Source: Endosaccharibacter trunci (GTDB lineage Bacteria > Pseudomonadota > Alphaproteobacteria > Acetobacterales > Acetobacteraceae). Taken from it: a stretch of DNA of 64,000 nucleotides. The position numbers and the translations under genes are program-made. A model generated the notes under the pieces. It searched no databases. It was given only the letters and a program-made list of their open reading frames with translations, and was not told the origin of the DNA. How positions within the stretch are numbered: the stretch's first letter is position 1; every line of letters begins with the position of its first letter. The DNA lies in contig JAMSKV010000004.1 of assembly GCA_024515975.1 (NCBI GenBank), positions 62,001 through 126,000 of the forward strand, read 5' to 3'. Positions 1-9,449 of the stretch are shown piece after piece.

Positions 1-402
1 TCGATTGCCCGGCAGCGGCTGTTCATCCACGAGACCGTGCATGTCTGGCAGCATCAGAACCGCGTTCTGAATCTGGCCGTTGCCGCCTGGCGCGAAGCGC
101 GCAAACACCGCTTCCGCTATGGCCGGGCCTATCTGTTTCTTCTGGATCGCGACAAGGATCTTCTGGATTACGGGCTCGAACAGCAGCCGGCGATCATCGA
201 GGAGTATTTCCTGCGCCAGCATAGCGGCGTTTCGATGGGTCGCTGCCTGAATCGGGACGCGGACATTCCAGCGCTTCTGGAAGCGGTTCTCGGCCGCTTC
301 CTGCACGATCCCGGCTATGCGCGACGCGGCGTGGAACGGACACGGACGGCCGGGGGTGGTCGAATCGCCCCCGTCGGGCCGGTACGGGCTGAGGCTGCAT
401 AG
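1..402 (+). CDS. HExxH putative metalloprotease-like protein, 5' truncated
   Basis: The reading frame is open from the first base of the window and stops with TAG at 400-402, so only the C-terminal 133 residues are present. They contain HETVHVWQHQ, an HExxH zinc-ligand pattern, followed about 50 residues later by LDYGLEQQPAIIEEYF. This arrangement resembles proteins annotated as 'vgr-related' in sphingomonads and acetic acid bacteria, which carry a similar HExxHVWQ segment followed by a YGxEQQ segment. The substrate and any secretion-system link are unknown. Upstream neighbours lie outside the window, and the next sequence downstream is decayed DNA. The family assignment is by remembered resemblance only. 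Confidence 0.6.
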   Translation, partial: SIARQRLFIHETVHVWQHQNRVLNLAVAAWREARKHRFRYGRAYLFLLDRDKDLLDYGLEQQPAIIEEYFLRQHSGVSMGRCLNRDADIPALLEAVLGRFLHDPGYARRGVERTRTAGGGRIAPVGPVRAEAA

Positions 403-415
403 CCTCGCTCCGTGC

Positions 416-606
416 CGAGACCGGCCGGGCAAGGAAGCCGCGGTGATCGGCAGCGGCGGCTCGATCCCGTAGTAAAGGATCTGCAGCAGGCCGTCGGCAT
501 GGACAGCCTGCTGATCGGCTTCGCGAAAGCCGACGACCGCATTCACTCGCCGAACGAGAAATACGACCTAACGAGCTTCCATAAGAGAACGCGGCGTTGG
601 GTGCGG
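416..606 (+). pseudogene. Frameshifted C-terminal remnant of an M20-family peptidase
   Basis: In one frame, bases 428-469 encode [14 protein letters not shown] and then hit TAG at 470. In the next frame the sequence continues as [18 protein letters not shown] and, later, [17 protein letters not shown] to about base 600. Joined, these read like the conserved C-terminus of M20 dipeptidases, with a GGSIPVV segment, then the IHSPNEKY segment carrying the last metal-ligand region. A single missing base near 469 explains the break. The N-terminal catalytic part is absent, so this is a scrap, not a gene. It sits directly upstream of the large defence-type gene and suggests gene loss at an insertion boundary. 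Confidence 0.6.
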
Positions 607-983
607 GTGCGTACGCGCTCGCCGGATGAGGCGCGGGGCGGCGATTGGGGCGTAGGGGTCTTTGGTTGCCGCGCTTTTGACGCGAAGGCCGGTGGTCGTC
701 GTCGGCCGCACGATACCTTCGGGAATACGTCCGGTGCCGTCTGTCCCGCGATGCAGCTTGGGCCGGGAACGGACTGACTGCTTCCGGGAACTGATTGCGG
801 TAGAGCTGACGATCAAACCGCCCTCTCGATAAGAGCGAATGGCTCCGGTTGGTTCAGCCGACCGATGGCACGCGCCTATTTGGCTGAGGATCGGCCGCAC
901 GGCCATTGCAAATGCAGCACCGGACCACGCCGATGCGATATCACCTTGCCAAAGGCAAAGCGATCAGCCCCTCTAGATCGATC
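607..983. other. Gap with no recognisable gene
   Basis: This stretch holds open frames on both strands, but none has a convincing ribosome binding site or a recognisable family motif. It probably contains decayed coding DNA plus the promoter of the large gene that follows. No tRNA or hairpin terminator was recognised here. Confidence 0.4.
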
Positions 984-3900
984 ATGCTTGATTTCGAAAA
1001 AATTATTGCTGGCGTAGCGGGACAGCGCGAGACGTTTGAAGAACTGTCCTGCCAGATCCTCAGGCGGCTGCGCCCTGCCCCCGGCGCCGAGTTTCGCAGA
1101 ATCCATGGGGCAGGCGGCGATGGCGGGGTCGAGGCCGTCTGGGTGCTCGCCGACGGATCCGAGCACGGTGTCCAGGCCAAATATTACACCAAGGCCGCGT
1201 CGATCGACTGGGCGGCGGTCGACAAGTCAGTGACCACCGCGCTAGCGACACACCCCAAGCTCACAAAGATGTATATCGCAATCGCCTGCTCGCTGACCGG
1301 CCAGACGCGGCGACGGACGAAGACGGGAGACCCAACGGAAACGGCATGGGACCGGTGGAAGACGCACAAGGCGAAATGGGAGATCGAGGCTGCTGGTCTT
1401 GGTCGAAGCATCGTTTTTGAACCCTGGTCGGCGGCCGATCTCGAGGACCTGCTCGCTCGTCCTCCGATGACCGGTCTGATCGACTACTGGTTCGGCGAGA
1501 TCGAGCTTTCACCGGCATGGTTGAAAGCGCAAGCCGATCGCACGATCACAGCGCTTGAAGAACGCTTTCACCCTGAGGATCATGTCGATGTCTCCGTGCG
1601 CGAGGTATTCGACGGGCTCCTGCGCACAGAGGGATTTCGGACGGCACTTCTTACTGCGCGCGCACGCGTGCTCGCAGAAGCCGATATTCGGTGCATCCCA
1701 AAAAACTTCTCCACGATCGCCACAGCGACGCTTGCTGAGCTGACCTTGGCCGTCGCAGTGTTCCGCACTGAGACCGCAGCTCTAGAAACGGCGGACTGGT
1801 CGCCTTGGCCTTTCGCCGCCTGGATCGAGAGATGCAAGACATTGGCGCAGATCACCTTAGATGCCGGCGAACTGGCTCGCGAATATCGCGACGCTAAGCG
1901 CGGCGCCACGAAAGGAAGAAATGGACAACTGAACCAGGCAAAGGACCATGACGCAGACGGCAACTATGTCGTCGTTGCGCTGTCGAACCTGCGCAGCGCC
2001 GTCGGCACATTCCACAGTCTCCTCATCGAGCGTACCGTCGAGGTGGCGGAAAAGCGATTCGTCTATCTTGATGGCCGCGCCGGCTCAGGCAAATCACATT
2101 TGATCGCCTCAGAAGTCAGGCGAATACTGGAAGCCGGCATACCGACCCTGTTCCTGATTGGTACCGACTTCACGCAGCACGGAATAATTGAACAGCAGAT
2201 ACTCGGACGTCTTGGTGTTCCAGGCGCCAAGTTCGAATCTTTGCTCGGCGCGCTCGATGCAAAGGCAGAAGCGGAAAGTAACCGGGCGCTCATCGCGATC
2301 GATGCGATCAACGAGGGCGCGGGCGCGCTACTGTGGCGGCCAGCGCTCCAGGCGCTGGCCAAACGCATTCTCGCTTTTCCTCGCCTCACATTCTGCGTTT
2401 CGTGCCGCCGCGAATATACCCCCCAACTACTCACCGACGCGACGCGTAGGATGACGGCGGTCATCGACGTGCGCGGGTTTGAGACTGAAGAGGAAATAGA
2501 ACGGGCTGCGAGGGTCTATATGGACCGGCGCGGCATCGTCCGGCCCGGCACGCCATGGCTCACACCTGAATTCTCAAACCCCCTATTCCTGCGCACGACA
2601 TGCCTCGCACTCGAGCGCGAAAAACGCACCGAATTTCCGCGCGGAATGAGCGGCACTAGCGAGGTACTAGCTTTCTTTCTCGATTCAACGGCCCGGTATC
2701 TCGGAGCGGGTTACGATGGATCGAAAATGCTGATCATGCCGACCCGGCAGGCGCTGCTCGATCTGGCAGCCGACATGGCTGCCCAACGCTGCGACTATGT
2801 CGCGTTCGGCGCCGCGCATACCATCTTGGAAAACGCGTTCCGTGGGTTTGAGCTGCCCCCGGGCAAGACCTGGGTCGAGATACTGCGGTTTCGCGGCTTA
2901 CTACGGGCTGATCCCAATCCCGGGCTTGATCCGGCCGATCCCTTCGAAGCGCTGCCCGACGTCATCCGCTTCTCGTTTCAGAGATTCCAGGATCATCTGA
3001 TCGTGCTTGCCTTGCTGCGCGACGCGATAAAGCCGACCTGTCTTTTCGACCCGGGCGCCCCGCTCGCCTTCCTCCTCGACAGCCATGGTGTCCGCTGGCA
3101 GTGGCGCGGCGTCTTCTACGCGCTATGGGTCCATCTCGCCGACCGCGACAACGTTGAACTAGTAGATTACCTGCCGGGCGGTGCCGACGCTTGGTGGGGC
3201 CGTTGGGAGATTCAAGACGCATTCATTGAAAGCGTGCGGTGGCGATCGACCTCGGTGTTCACCGACCGGACCCGCGCGCTGCTCAATGCCCTGCACTGCG
3301 ATATCCAGGATATTATCCGGCTTCTGATCGAACTGTCGGTCGTGACCGATCACCCGTGGAACGCCGCCTTTCTCCATCGCAGGTTGCTCGCACGGCCACT
3401 AGCAGAGCGCGATGCGTTCTGGACGCTTGCGATCAATCACGCCTACGATGACAGCAGCCATTCGGCCGTCCGCCTGATCGACTGGGCATCGAATACAGGT
3501 GTTGCTGCTGCCGACAACCGAGTGCTTGAACTCGCCGCTACAACGCTGGGGTGGTTCTGCACCGCGACAAGCGGCGAGTTGCGCGATCGCGCGACCAAGG
3601 CGCTGACGTGGATCTTCGCTGAACGGCCAGCGATTGTGGACGACGTCTTCGCGGGTTTCGCGACGTGCGACGATCTTTACGTTGTCGAGCGCCTAACAGC
3701 GGCCTTATACGGCGCGGCGCTTCGATCGACCGATCCCGAACCGCTCCGCGCCTTCGGCCGAGTAGCATGGTCGCGCATTTTCGCGGATGGCACCCCGCCT
3801 TTGTCCATGCTGGCGCGCGATTATGCCCGCGGCGTCATCGAGCTTGCCGCAGCCGCGCGCGTCCTAGACGTCGGCGTCGTTCTGGCGCGATGCCGGCCAC

Positions 3901-5516
3901 CTTATGGCGCGACGGCACCGACATTAACGACCTCGGCTCGCAAGGTCGATGCGAGAGCCGCCCGGCTTGGGGCGGAGTCGATCACGGGTTCCTGTTACAA
4001 GGGGCTGGCGGATTTCGGCCGCTATACCATTGAAAGCCGAGTCGAGCGGTTTGCGAATGCACCGCTCGACGGCCCCCGGCCCGAGACCGCAAAGGAGGCC
4101 TGGAAACGTTTCAAGCAGGATTTCGCCGAGCGCCCCAATATCGTGTTTGCTGTCGAGCAGGTCCGACAGGCCTATCGAGATCGCACGATTGCCTTCGACG
4201 TGAACACGTTCAGAGCGCTCGCATCGAAGGAAGACAGCCAACGCATCGCCAAGGCCGAAAAAGCGCTGTTCTCGATGCTCACGCCCGAGGAGAATGAGCG
4301 TTATCGGAACGAGGTCGCGCCCTGGGCCAACGGACTTGGCCAAGGATGGTGGACGGTCCCTGGCCAGCGAGGCAAAGGCAAGCCAATCGATGCTCTAAAG
4401 GCCAAGATCTGGATTGCTAACCGCGCGATGTCGCTCGGCTGGACTACCAAGCTCTTTCCGCACGACAGATCGTGGGGCGAGGACCGGTTGCGCGGGTCAC
4501 GGATCGAAAGGATCGGCAAAAAGTATCAGCGCATCGCCTTAGGCGAGCTTCTGGCGCGGCTTGCGGATACTTACTGGCTCGCGCCCGACTATGGCGCAGC
4601 CGCGATCCGCTACGATAGCCCGATTCAGGTGGAGTTCGTGCGCGACATCGAGCCCTCGATCCTGCCGATTGATCTCGCCGTGCTGCTGCCCACAGGCGTG
4701 CCCCAAGTCACCCTGTTGCGATCCGCCGATGTTCCGGCAGACGAACGCACTAACTGGGTGCACGAACCCGGACTGGCGGAAAAGGCGCTGTCGTTCGCGA
4801 CCGGCAGCGACCTCGGTAGCGAGGACTGGCTCGCGCTTTATCGCTACGCGTCCTGCGACATCGATCTAGTAGGCGAGGATAGGACGCGCGAAGTCCCCTG
4901 GCAGCAAACCGAGTTCTACTTTGCCTCAATGCTGTTGCTGCCGGACGCCGACAGGGATCGTTTTCTGACTGAGACCCAAGCCCAAGCGGACGACTTCCAC
5001 GAATGGCTTCCCAGGCGCAATGTCGATGGGCCGTTTCTACGCGAGCTCGGCCGTCGCAATACCTGGCCGGACAATCCGTGGTCCGTGCTCAGACCGCGTG
5101 GCCTGTCTAGCCGCAAATATCGGGCGATCGGTGGGAGCATGTCTTATCAGTGGGAAAGCCATCTCGATGGAAGCATGCCCAACGGGGCGCAATACGACCT
5201 TCCGTCACCCTGGATCGTGACACAGCTTGGCCTGCGCTTTGCACCCGGTCAGCTTCGCCTGCTGGTCGACGCACATGGCACGCCGACCGCCTTTGTTGGC
5301 GCCGAAGCGCATAGCAGCTTCGCGTTCATTCGCCGCGATGCGATGATGCGGCTCGCCGCCTCCAGCAAGCTAACCCCGATTCTGACGGTAGTTGGTGAGC
5401 GCACGGCATTCACCCAGCCCGGCGTGAGCGGCTCGGCGCGGCGCGTTCGCTACAACGGCACACTGTGGCTGGACAAAGGCACACCACGGATGAAAAGCTG
5501 GTCAACATTCGACTGA
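984..5516 (+). CDS. STAND NTPase with N-terminal nuclease domain, Avs-like anti-phage protein
   Basis: A 1510-residue protein counted from ATG 984. The frame is open from TTG 906 and has another ATG at 912, and none of these starts has a clear Shine-Dalgarno, so the start is uncertain. The N-terminus has GGDGGVE (D46, E50) followed by VQAKYY (Q64, K66), a PD-(D/E)xK / Mrr-type nuclease pattern. A P-loop GRAGSGKS lies at 364-371 and a Walker B-like LIAIDAINEG with D440. About 1000 residues of helical sequence follow, including DFGRYTIES near 1010. Nuclease plus STAND NTPase plus a long C-terminal sensor-sized region is the Avs/AVAST plan, in which the C-terminus recognises phage terminase or portal and the N-terminal effector is activated. 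The length suits Avs2 or Avs4, but the type cannot be assigned by eye. It stands alone, flanked by decayed DNA. Confidence 0.7.
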   Translation: MLDFEKIIAGVAGQRETFEELSCQILRRLRPAPGAEFRRIHGAGGDGGVEAVWVLADGSEHGVQAKYYTKAASIDWAAVDKSVTTALATHPKLTKMYIAIACSLTGQTRRRTKTGDPTETAWDRWKTHKAKWEIEAAGLGRSIVFEPWSAADLEDLLARPPMTGLIDYWFGEIELSPAWLKAQADRTITALEERFHPEDHVDVSVREVFDGLLRTEGFRTALLTARARVLAEADIRCIPKNFSTIATATLAELTLAVAVFRTETAALETADWSPWPFAAWIERCKTLAQITLDAGELAREYRDAKRGATKGRNGQLNQAKDHDADGNYVVVALSNLRSAVGTFHSLLIERTVEVAEKRFVYLDGRAGSGKSHLIASEVRRILEAGIPTLFLIGTDFTQHGIIEQQILGRLGVPGAKFESLLGALDAKAEAESNRALIAIDAINEGAGALLWRPALQALAKRILAFPRLTFCVSCRREYTPQLLTDATRRMTAVIDVRGFETEEEIERAARVYMDRRGIVRPGTPWLTPEFSNPLFLRTTCLALEREKRTEFPRGMSGTSEVLAFFLDSTARYLGAGYDGSKMLIMPTRQALLDLAADMAAQRCDYVAFGAAHTILENAFRGFELPPGKTWVEILRFRGLLRADPNPGLDPADPFEALPDVIRFSFQRFQDHLIVLALLRDAIKPTCLFDPGAPLAFLLDSHGVRWQWRGVFYALWVHLADRDNVELVDYLPGGADAWWGRWEIQDAFIESVRWRSTSVFTDRTRALLNALHCDIQDIIRLLIELSVVTDHPWNAAFLHRRLLARPLAERDAFWTLAINHAYDDSSHSAVRLIDWASNTGVAAADNRVLELAATTLGWFCTATSGELRDRATKALTWIFAERPAIVDDVFAGFATCDDLYVVERLTAALYGAALRSTDPEPLRAFGRVAWSRIFADGTPPLSMLARDYARGVIELAAAARVLDVGVVLARCRPPYGATAPTLTTSARKVDARAARLGAESITGSCYKGLADFGRYTIESRVERFANAPLDGPRPETAKEAWKRFKQDFAERPNIVFAVEQVRQAYRDRTIAFDVNTFRALASKEDSQRIAKAEKALFSMLTPEENERYRNEVAPWANGLGQGWWTVPGQRGKGKPIDALKAKIWIANRAMSLGWTTKLFPHDRSWGEDRLRGSRIERIGKKYQRIALGELLARLADTYWLAPDYGAAAIRYDSPIQVEFVRDIEPSILPIDLAVLLPTGVPQVTLLRSADVPADERTNWVHEPGLAEKALSFATGSDLGSEDWLALYRYASCDIDLVGEDRTREVPWQQTEFYFASMLLLPDADRDRFLTETQAQADDFHEWLPRRNVDGPFLRELGRRNTWPDNPWSVLRPRGLSSRKYRAIGGSMSYQWESHLDGSMPNGAQYDLPSPWIVTQLGLRFAPGQLRLLVDAHGTPTAFVGAEAHSSFAFIRRDAMMRLAASSKLTPILTVVGERTAFTQPGVSGSARRVRYNGTLWLDKGTPRMKSWSTFD

Positions 5517-5851
5517 ACTGACGTAGATTCCTTTTTCCCATGCCGAAGTTCGGCATCGTGCCAAAACGCAATGCTGCGCGCTTTCTCGGTGCTCAATGCG
5601 AGCGTGATCGCAAGTCTTCTTCAGAAAATAGTCGAAGCTATCAAGCCAGCGATGGTAGCAACGTCCGATGCCAACATCATCGCAGCAGTCAAACGATCGT
5701 AGGCGTCGAACGGGGGCTGCACTCCCTTCGGATATTGAACGCCGGATATCTCCCATGTCCGCTTACGGGCAGCAAAAAAGACGCGTTGAGGTCCGCTAAG
5801 AAGCGCAAAGCAGACGAACATCCGGGAGCACGCGTCATTGCCCCCTACTGT
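5517..5851. other. Gap with no recognisable gene, less GC-rich than its surroundings
   Basis: Between the defence-type gene and ltaE lie about 335 bases that look less GC-rich than the core genes. Short open frames exist on the minus strand (for example 5621-5821), but none shows a family motif or a convincing ribosome binding site. It is likely the right-hand part of the accessory segment. Confidence 0.4.
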
Positions 5852-6919
5852 TCAACCGGGAATGACAGACAACAACCCCTCCACATCCGCCTCCGTCGCA
5901 TCCAGCGACGTCACCAGACGCACGGGCGACGTTCCGTCCCGCGCCGCGACCCCGTCCGGCAGATACCAGTCGTAGAACAGGTATCCCGCCTCGCGCAGCC
6001 GGGCGATCAGCGCGTCCGGCATCACCACGAACAGTTCGTTGATCTGCACAGGAAACAGCAGCTCCACGCCCGGAATCGCCCCGAGCCCCTCGGCAAGCCG
6101 CGCGGCGGCGCGGTTGGCGGTGCGGGCGTTCTCCAGCCAGAGATCGTCGGTCAGATATGCGATCAGCTGCGCGCTCAGGAACCGGGCCTTGGACCAGGTG
6201 TGCGCCGCGCGCTTGCGGCGCCGGGCGAATTCCTGCGCCAGAGCCGGCTTGAAGAAGATCACCGCCTCGGCGGCCATGGCGCCGTTCTTGGTGGCGCCCA
6301 GAGACAGAACGTCGATCCCGGCGCGGGTGGTCAGCTCGGCGGCCGCGCAACCGAGCGTGGCAAGCGCATTGGCGAAGCGGGCGCCGTCCATGTGCACGTG
6401 CAGGCCGAGTTCGCGGGCGAGCCCGGTGATGGCGCGCAGCTCGTCCGGGGCATAGAGCGTGCCCCATTCGGTCGCCTGGGTGACGCTGACGGCGGTGGGC
6501 AGCACGTGATTGACGCCGAGCGCCCGGCTGGCGTCCAGCTTGCGGCGCAGGGCGTCCGCCGAGAGCTTGCCGTCCCGGCTCGGCAGCGTGAGCAGCTTGG
6601 CGCCGGCGGTGAAGAATTCCGGCGCGCCGCATTCGTCGGTCTGGATATGCGCGACGCCGTCGCAATAAACGCCGCCATAGGGCGGCACCAGGGCCGAGAG
6701 CGCGAGCGCGTTGGCGGCAGTGCCGGTGGACACGGCGAACACCTCCGCCTCCGGCGCCTCGAAGCGCTCGCGGACGATGGCGGTGAGTTTCTCCGTCCAC
6801 GGATCGCTGCCGTACGACGGAACGTCGCCCGTATTGGCCTCGATCATGGCCCGCATGATGGCAGGGCAGACCGGACCGACATTGTCGCTGCTGAAATTCT
6901 TCCGTATGGGCGTGGTCAT
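5852..6919 (-). CDS. ltaE: Low-specificity L-threonine aldolase
   Basis: A 355-residue PLP enzyme of the beta-eliminating lyase family, cleaving L-threonine or L-allo-threonine to glycine and acetaldehyde in the cytoplasm. Visible family marks are SSDN near the N-terminus, the STGTAANALAL segment at 64-74, HMDGAR at 176-181 with the cofactor-contacting Asp178, and SLGATKNG at 206-213 with Lys211 as the Schiff-base lysine. Length is normal for the family. It is divergent from folD with about 70 bases between the starts; both enzymes feed glycine and one-carbon metabolism. Confidence 0.9.
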   Translation of the reverse strand: MTTPIRKNFSSDNVGPVCPAIMRAMIEANTGDVPSYGSDPWTEKLTAIVRERFEAPEAEVFAVSTGTAANALALSALVPPYGGVYCDGVAHIQTDECGAPEFFTAGAKLLTLPSRDGKLSADALRRKLDASRALGVNHVLPTAVSVTQATEWGTLYAPDELRAITGLARELGLHVHMDGARFANALATLGCAAAELTTRAGIDVLSLGATKNGAMAAEAVIFFKPALAQEFARRRKRAAHTWSKARFLSAQLIAYLTDDLWLENARTANRAAARLAEGLGAIPGVELLFPVQINELFVVMPDALIARLREAGYLFYDWYLPDGVAARDGTSPVRLVTSLDATEADVEGLLSVIPG

Positions 6920-6990
6920 GAGCGCTCTTTTGCCCTCTCGGCGGGGGAAGTTCCAGAGCGCCGCGTTTCGATGCCCTGGAGTTCACCCGC

Positions 6991-7890
6991 ATGCAGGCCG
7001 CCCCGATCGAGACCCGCCTGATCGACGGCAAGGCGTATGCGCGCCGGCTGACGGACACCGTGCGCGACGGGGTGACGGCCCTGGGCGAGACGCATGGGGT
7101 GGTGCCCGGCCTGGCCGTGGTGATGGTCGGCAACAATCCGGCCAGCGAGGTCTATGTCCGCAACAAGATCGCGCACACGGAGGGCGTCGGCATGCGCTCG
7201 GTCGCGCACAAGCTGCCGGGCTCGACCACGGAGGCGGAGTTGCTGGCGGTGATCGACCGCCTGAACCGCGATCCGGAGGTGCATGGCATCCTGGTCCAGT
7301 TGCCGCTGCCGCGCGGCATCGCGTCGGACCGGATCACGAGAGCGATCCATCCGCACAAGGATGTGGACGGTCTGACGCCGGAGAATGTGGGCCGCACCAC
7401 GCTCGGGCAGGACGGGCTGGTGCCGTGCACACCGCTCGGCTGCCTCCTGCTGCTACGGTCGGAGCTTGGCACGCTGAAGGGGCTGCACGCGGTGGTGGTC
7501 GGCAAGTCCAATCTGGTCGGACGGCCGATGGCGCAGCTTCTGTTGCAGGAGGAATGCACGGTCACGGTGTGCCATGTGGCGACGCCGGATGTGGGCTCTC
7601 TCGCCTGTCAGGCGGATGTCCTGGTGGTGGCGACCGGCCATAAGGGGCTGGTGCGGCGCGACTGGATCAAGCCGGGCGCCACGGTGATCGATGTCGGCAT
7701 CACGCGCGTCACGACCCAGGAGGGCAAGAGCCGCCTGATGGGCGACGTGGTGCACGAGGAGGCGATGGGCCGTGCCGGGCGCCTGACGCCGGTGCCGGGC
7801 GGCGTCGGTCCGATGACGATCGCCTGCCTGCTGCGCAACACGCTGACGGCGGCGGAGCGTTCGGTGCGGGGCCTGCAACCGGGAACGTGA
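6991..7890 (+). CDS. folD: Bifunctional 5,10-methylene-THF dehydrogenase / 5,10-methenyl-THF cyclohydrolase
   Basis: A 299-residue FolD that interconverts 5,10-methylene-THF and 10-formyl-THF using NADP. It shows YVRNK with catalytic Tyr55 and Lys59, the [10 protein letters not shown] segment, the dinucleotide-binding stretch [15 protein letters not shown], and the C-terminal [13 protein letters not shown] signature. The ATG at 6991 is preceded by CTGGAG at suitable spacing. It is divergently transcribed from ltaE, whose product also supplies glycine-linked one-carbon chemistry. Confidence 0.95.
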   Translation: MQAAPIETRLIDGKAYARRLTDTVRDGVTALGETHGVVPGLAVVMVGNNPASEVYVRNKIAHTEGVGMRSVAHKLPGSTTEAELLAVIDRLNRDPEVHGILVQLPLPRGIASDRITRAIHPHKDVDGLTPENVGRTTLGQDGLVPCTPLGCLLLLRSELGTLKGLHAVVVGKSNLVGRPMAQLLLQEECTVTVCHVATPDVGSLACQADVLVVATGHKGLVRRDWIKPGATVIDVGITRVTTQEGKSRLMGDVVHEEAMGRAGRLTPVPGGVGPMTIACLLRNTLTAAERSVRGLQPGT

Positions 7891-7928
7891 TCGGATCGTT
7901 GGAGCGCCCACCATCGAGGAGGGTTTCC

Positions 7929-8228
7929 ATGACCGCCCACAAGGAACAGGCCGTCGAGCATCACGAGGCCGCGGCCACCGCGTTCGAGCATGCCGCGCAG
8001 GCGCATCGCGAAGCGGCCAAGCATGCCGGATCGGCGAACTACGAGAAGGCGGAGCGGTATTCGCACTCGGCGCTGGACCATAGCCAGGTCGGCACCCGCC
8101 ACGCCACCGAGGCCGCACTGATCTACACCGCAATCCATGACGAGAAGGCGGCGTCAGACGCCGCCGCGGCCGCGGAAGCCGCCGCCGCGGACGCCAAGCA
8201 CGCCGCGAAGAAGGCCGCCGCGGAATAA
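7929..8228 (+). CDS. Small Ala/His-rich helical protein of unknown function
   Basis: The ATG at 7929 follows AGGAGGG, a strong ribosome binding site, giving 99 residues. The sequence is almost entirely helix-forming, rich in Ala, His, Glu and Lys. It has heptad-like repeats such as AVEHHEAAATAFEHAAQAHR, and an Ala-Lys C-terminus. No signal peptide or membrane segment is seen, so it is probably a cytoplasmic coiled-coil protein. The frame extends upstream to 7887, but the later start has the better site. No function is assigned. Confidence 0.75.
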   Translation: MTAHKEQAVEHHEAAATAFEHAAQAHREAAKHAGSANYEKAERYSHSALDHSQVGTRHATEAALIYTAIHDEKAASDAAAAAEAAAADAKHAAKKAAAE

Positions 8229-8233
8229 CGACG

Positions 8234-8263
8234 AAGGGCCGGGGACAGCCGTCCCTGGCCTTT
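8234..8263. terminator. Bidirectional hairpin between convergent genes
   Basis: AGGGCCGGGGAC pairs imperfectly with GTCCCTGGCC across a short AGCC loop and is followed by TTTC. It lies between the stop of the small Ala-rich gene and the stop of the convergent phosphonopyruvate decarboxylase gene, where a shared terminator is expected. Confidence 0.5.
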
Positions 8264-9408
8264 CAGCCGCGCAGGAAGGCCTGGAACCGCCGGGCCACCT
8301 CGTGCGGCGCGACGGTCGGCCGCCCCAGCACCGCCATCGATCCCGGCTTGATCCGGGCATGGATCATCACCGGCCCCTCACCCGCCAGCGATTCGGCCAA
8401 TGCCGTCTCGAACCCGGCGACATCGTCCACAGCGATCGCGCGGCGATAGCCACAGGCAAGGGCGATCGCCGCGAAATCCACCGACGCCGACACCGTGCGC
8501 TGTCCACCGGTGGAATCGTGCACGCCATTGTCGAGCAGCACATGCACCAGATTGCGCGGCTGGCGTGCGCCGATGGTTGCCAGCGCGCCCAGCTTCATCA
8601 GAGCCGCGCCGTCGCCATCCACCACCACCACCGGGCGATCGGGGACGGTCAGCGCCACGCCGAGCGCCATGCCCGAGGCGCCACCCATCGAGCCCACCTG
8701 ATAGAGATGCTGCGCGCGATCCTGGAGCGTGAACAACTCGCGGCCGCTCTTGCCGGTGGTGGCGATCACGGCGGCGCGCTCGGGGAGGCCGGCCAGCAGG
8801 CGCTCCAGCAGCGCCACCCGGGACGGACGCTCGCCATGGCGGCGCAGGTCGGAGAGCGTGCCGGGCGGGAGCGGCTGCTGCGGCGGCTCGGACAGATCCT
8901 CCTCGGCGACGCTGTTCTGCTCCATCACCAGCCCGAACGGCAGGCTGTCGCGCTCGAAGCGCAAGGCGGCGGCGTCCAGAACCGGGTCGATCCCGGCGTC
9001 GGTCACCGGAAACGGCAGGTTCGGCACACCGCACAGATCCATCATCTGCTGGGTGATCTGACCCATCAGCACGTGCTGCGGCTCGTCCTTGACGCCGGGC
9101 TGACCGCGCCAGGTGGTGACGAGCAGAACCGGGATGCGGAAGGGCACGTTGAGCGAGGTGAGCGGATTGACGCAATTGCCGAGGCCGGAATTCTGGCAGA
9201 TCACCACGCCGCCGCGTCCGCCGAGCCAGGCGCCGGCCCCGATCGCCACCGCCTCGCCCTCGCTGGCGGCGCCGACATAGTCGAGGCCGCTGCCGGCCCG
9301 GCTGATCACCCGGTTGATCATCGGGGTCAGAAAGGAGCAGGGCACGCCGCTGTAGAAATCGAGACCGCGCGCGGCGGCTGCATCGAGAAAGGTCTGCGCT
9401 TGGATCAT
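8263..9408 (-). CDS. aepY: Phosphonopyruvate decarboxylase
   Basis: A 381-residue thiamine-diphosphate enzyme that converts phosphonopyruvate to phosphonoacetaldehyde, the step that drives the unfavourable PEP mutase reaction forward. It has the N-terminal FYSGVPCSFLTP segment, the cofactor-activating Glu region AASEGEAVAIGAGA (48-60), and the ThDP/Mg motif from VVDGDGAALMKLG (GDG at 265-267) to LLDNGVHDSTGG (291-302). It is the last gene of the minus-strand phosphonate operon, 41 bases after the lipoprotein gene. Sulfopyruvate decarboxylase is a relative, but the adjacent PEP mutase argues for phosphonopyruvate. Confidence 0.9.
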   Translation of the reverse strand: MIQAQTFLDAAAARGLDFYSGVPCSFLTPMINRVISRAGSGLDYVGAASEGEAVAIGAGAWLGGRGGVVICQNSGLGNCVNPLTSLNVPFRIPVLLVTTWRGQPGVKDEPQHVLMGQITQQMMDLCGVPNLPFPVTDAGIDPVLDAAALRFERDSLPFGLVMEQNSVAEEDLSEPPQQPLPPGTLSDLRRHGERPSRVALLERLLAGLPERAAVIATTGKSGRELFTLQDRAQHLYQVGSMGGASGMALGVALTVPDRPVVVVDGDGAALMKLGALATIGARQPRNLVHVLLDNGVHDSTGGQRTVSASVDFAAIALACGYRRAIAVDDVAGFETALAESLAGEGPVMIHARIKPGSMAVLGRPTVAPHEVARRFQAFLRG

Positions 9409-9449
9409 GCGCCCGGTCTAGCCGGAGCCCGGGCAATCCGCCAAGCGGC

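Noticed and set aside
568-906. Minus-strand 112-codon frame left of the defence gene
   Set aside because: No recognisable motif or ribosome binding site; part of it overlaps the M20 remnant. It was left as unassigned DNA.
5540-7021. 493-codon + strand open frame
   Set aside because: It is antisense to ltaE over most of its length, is rich in Arg/Gly/His with no family motif, and has no ribosome binding site. It is a high-GC shadow.
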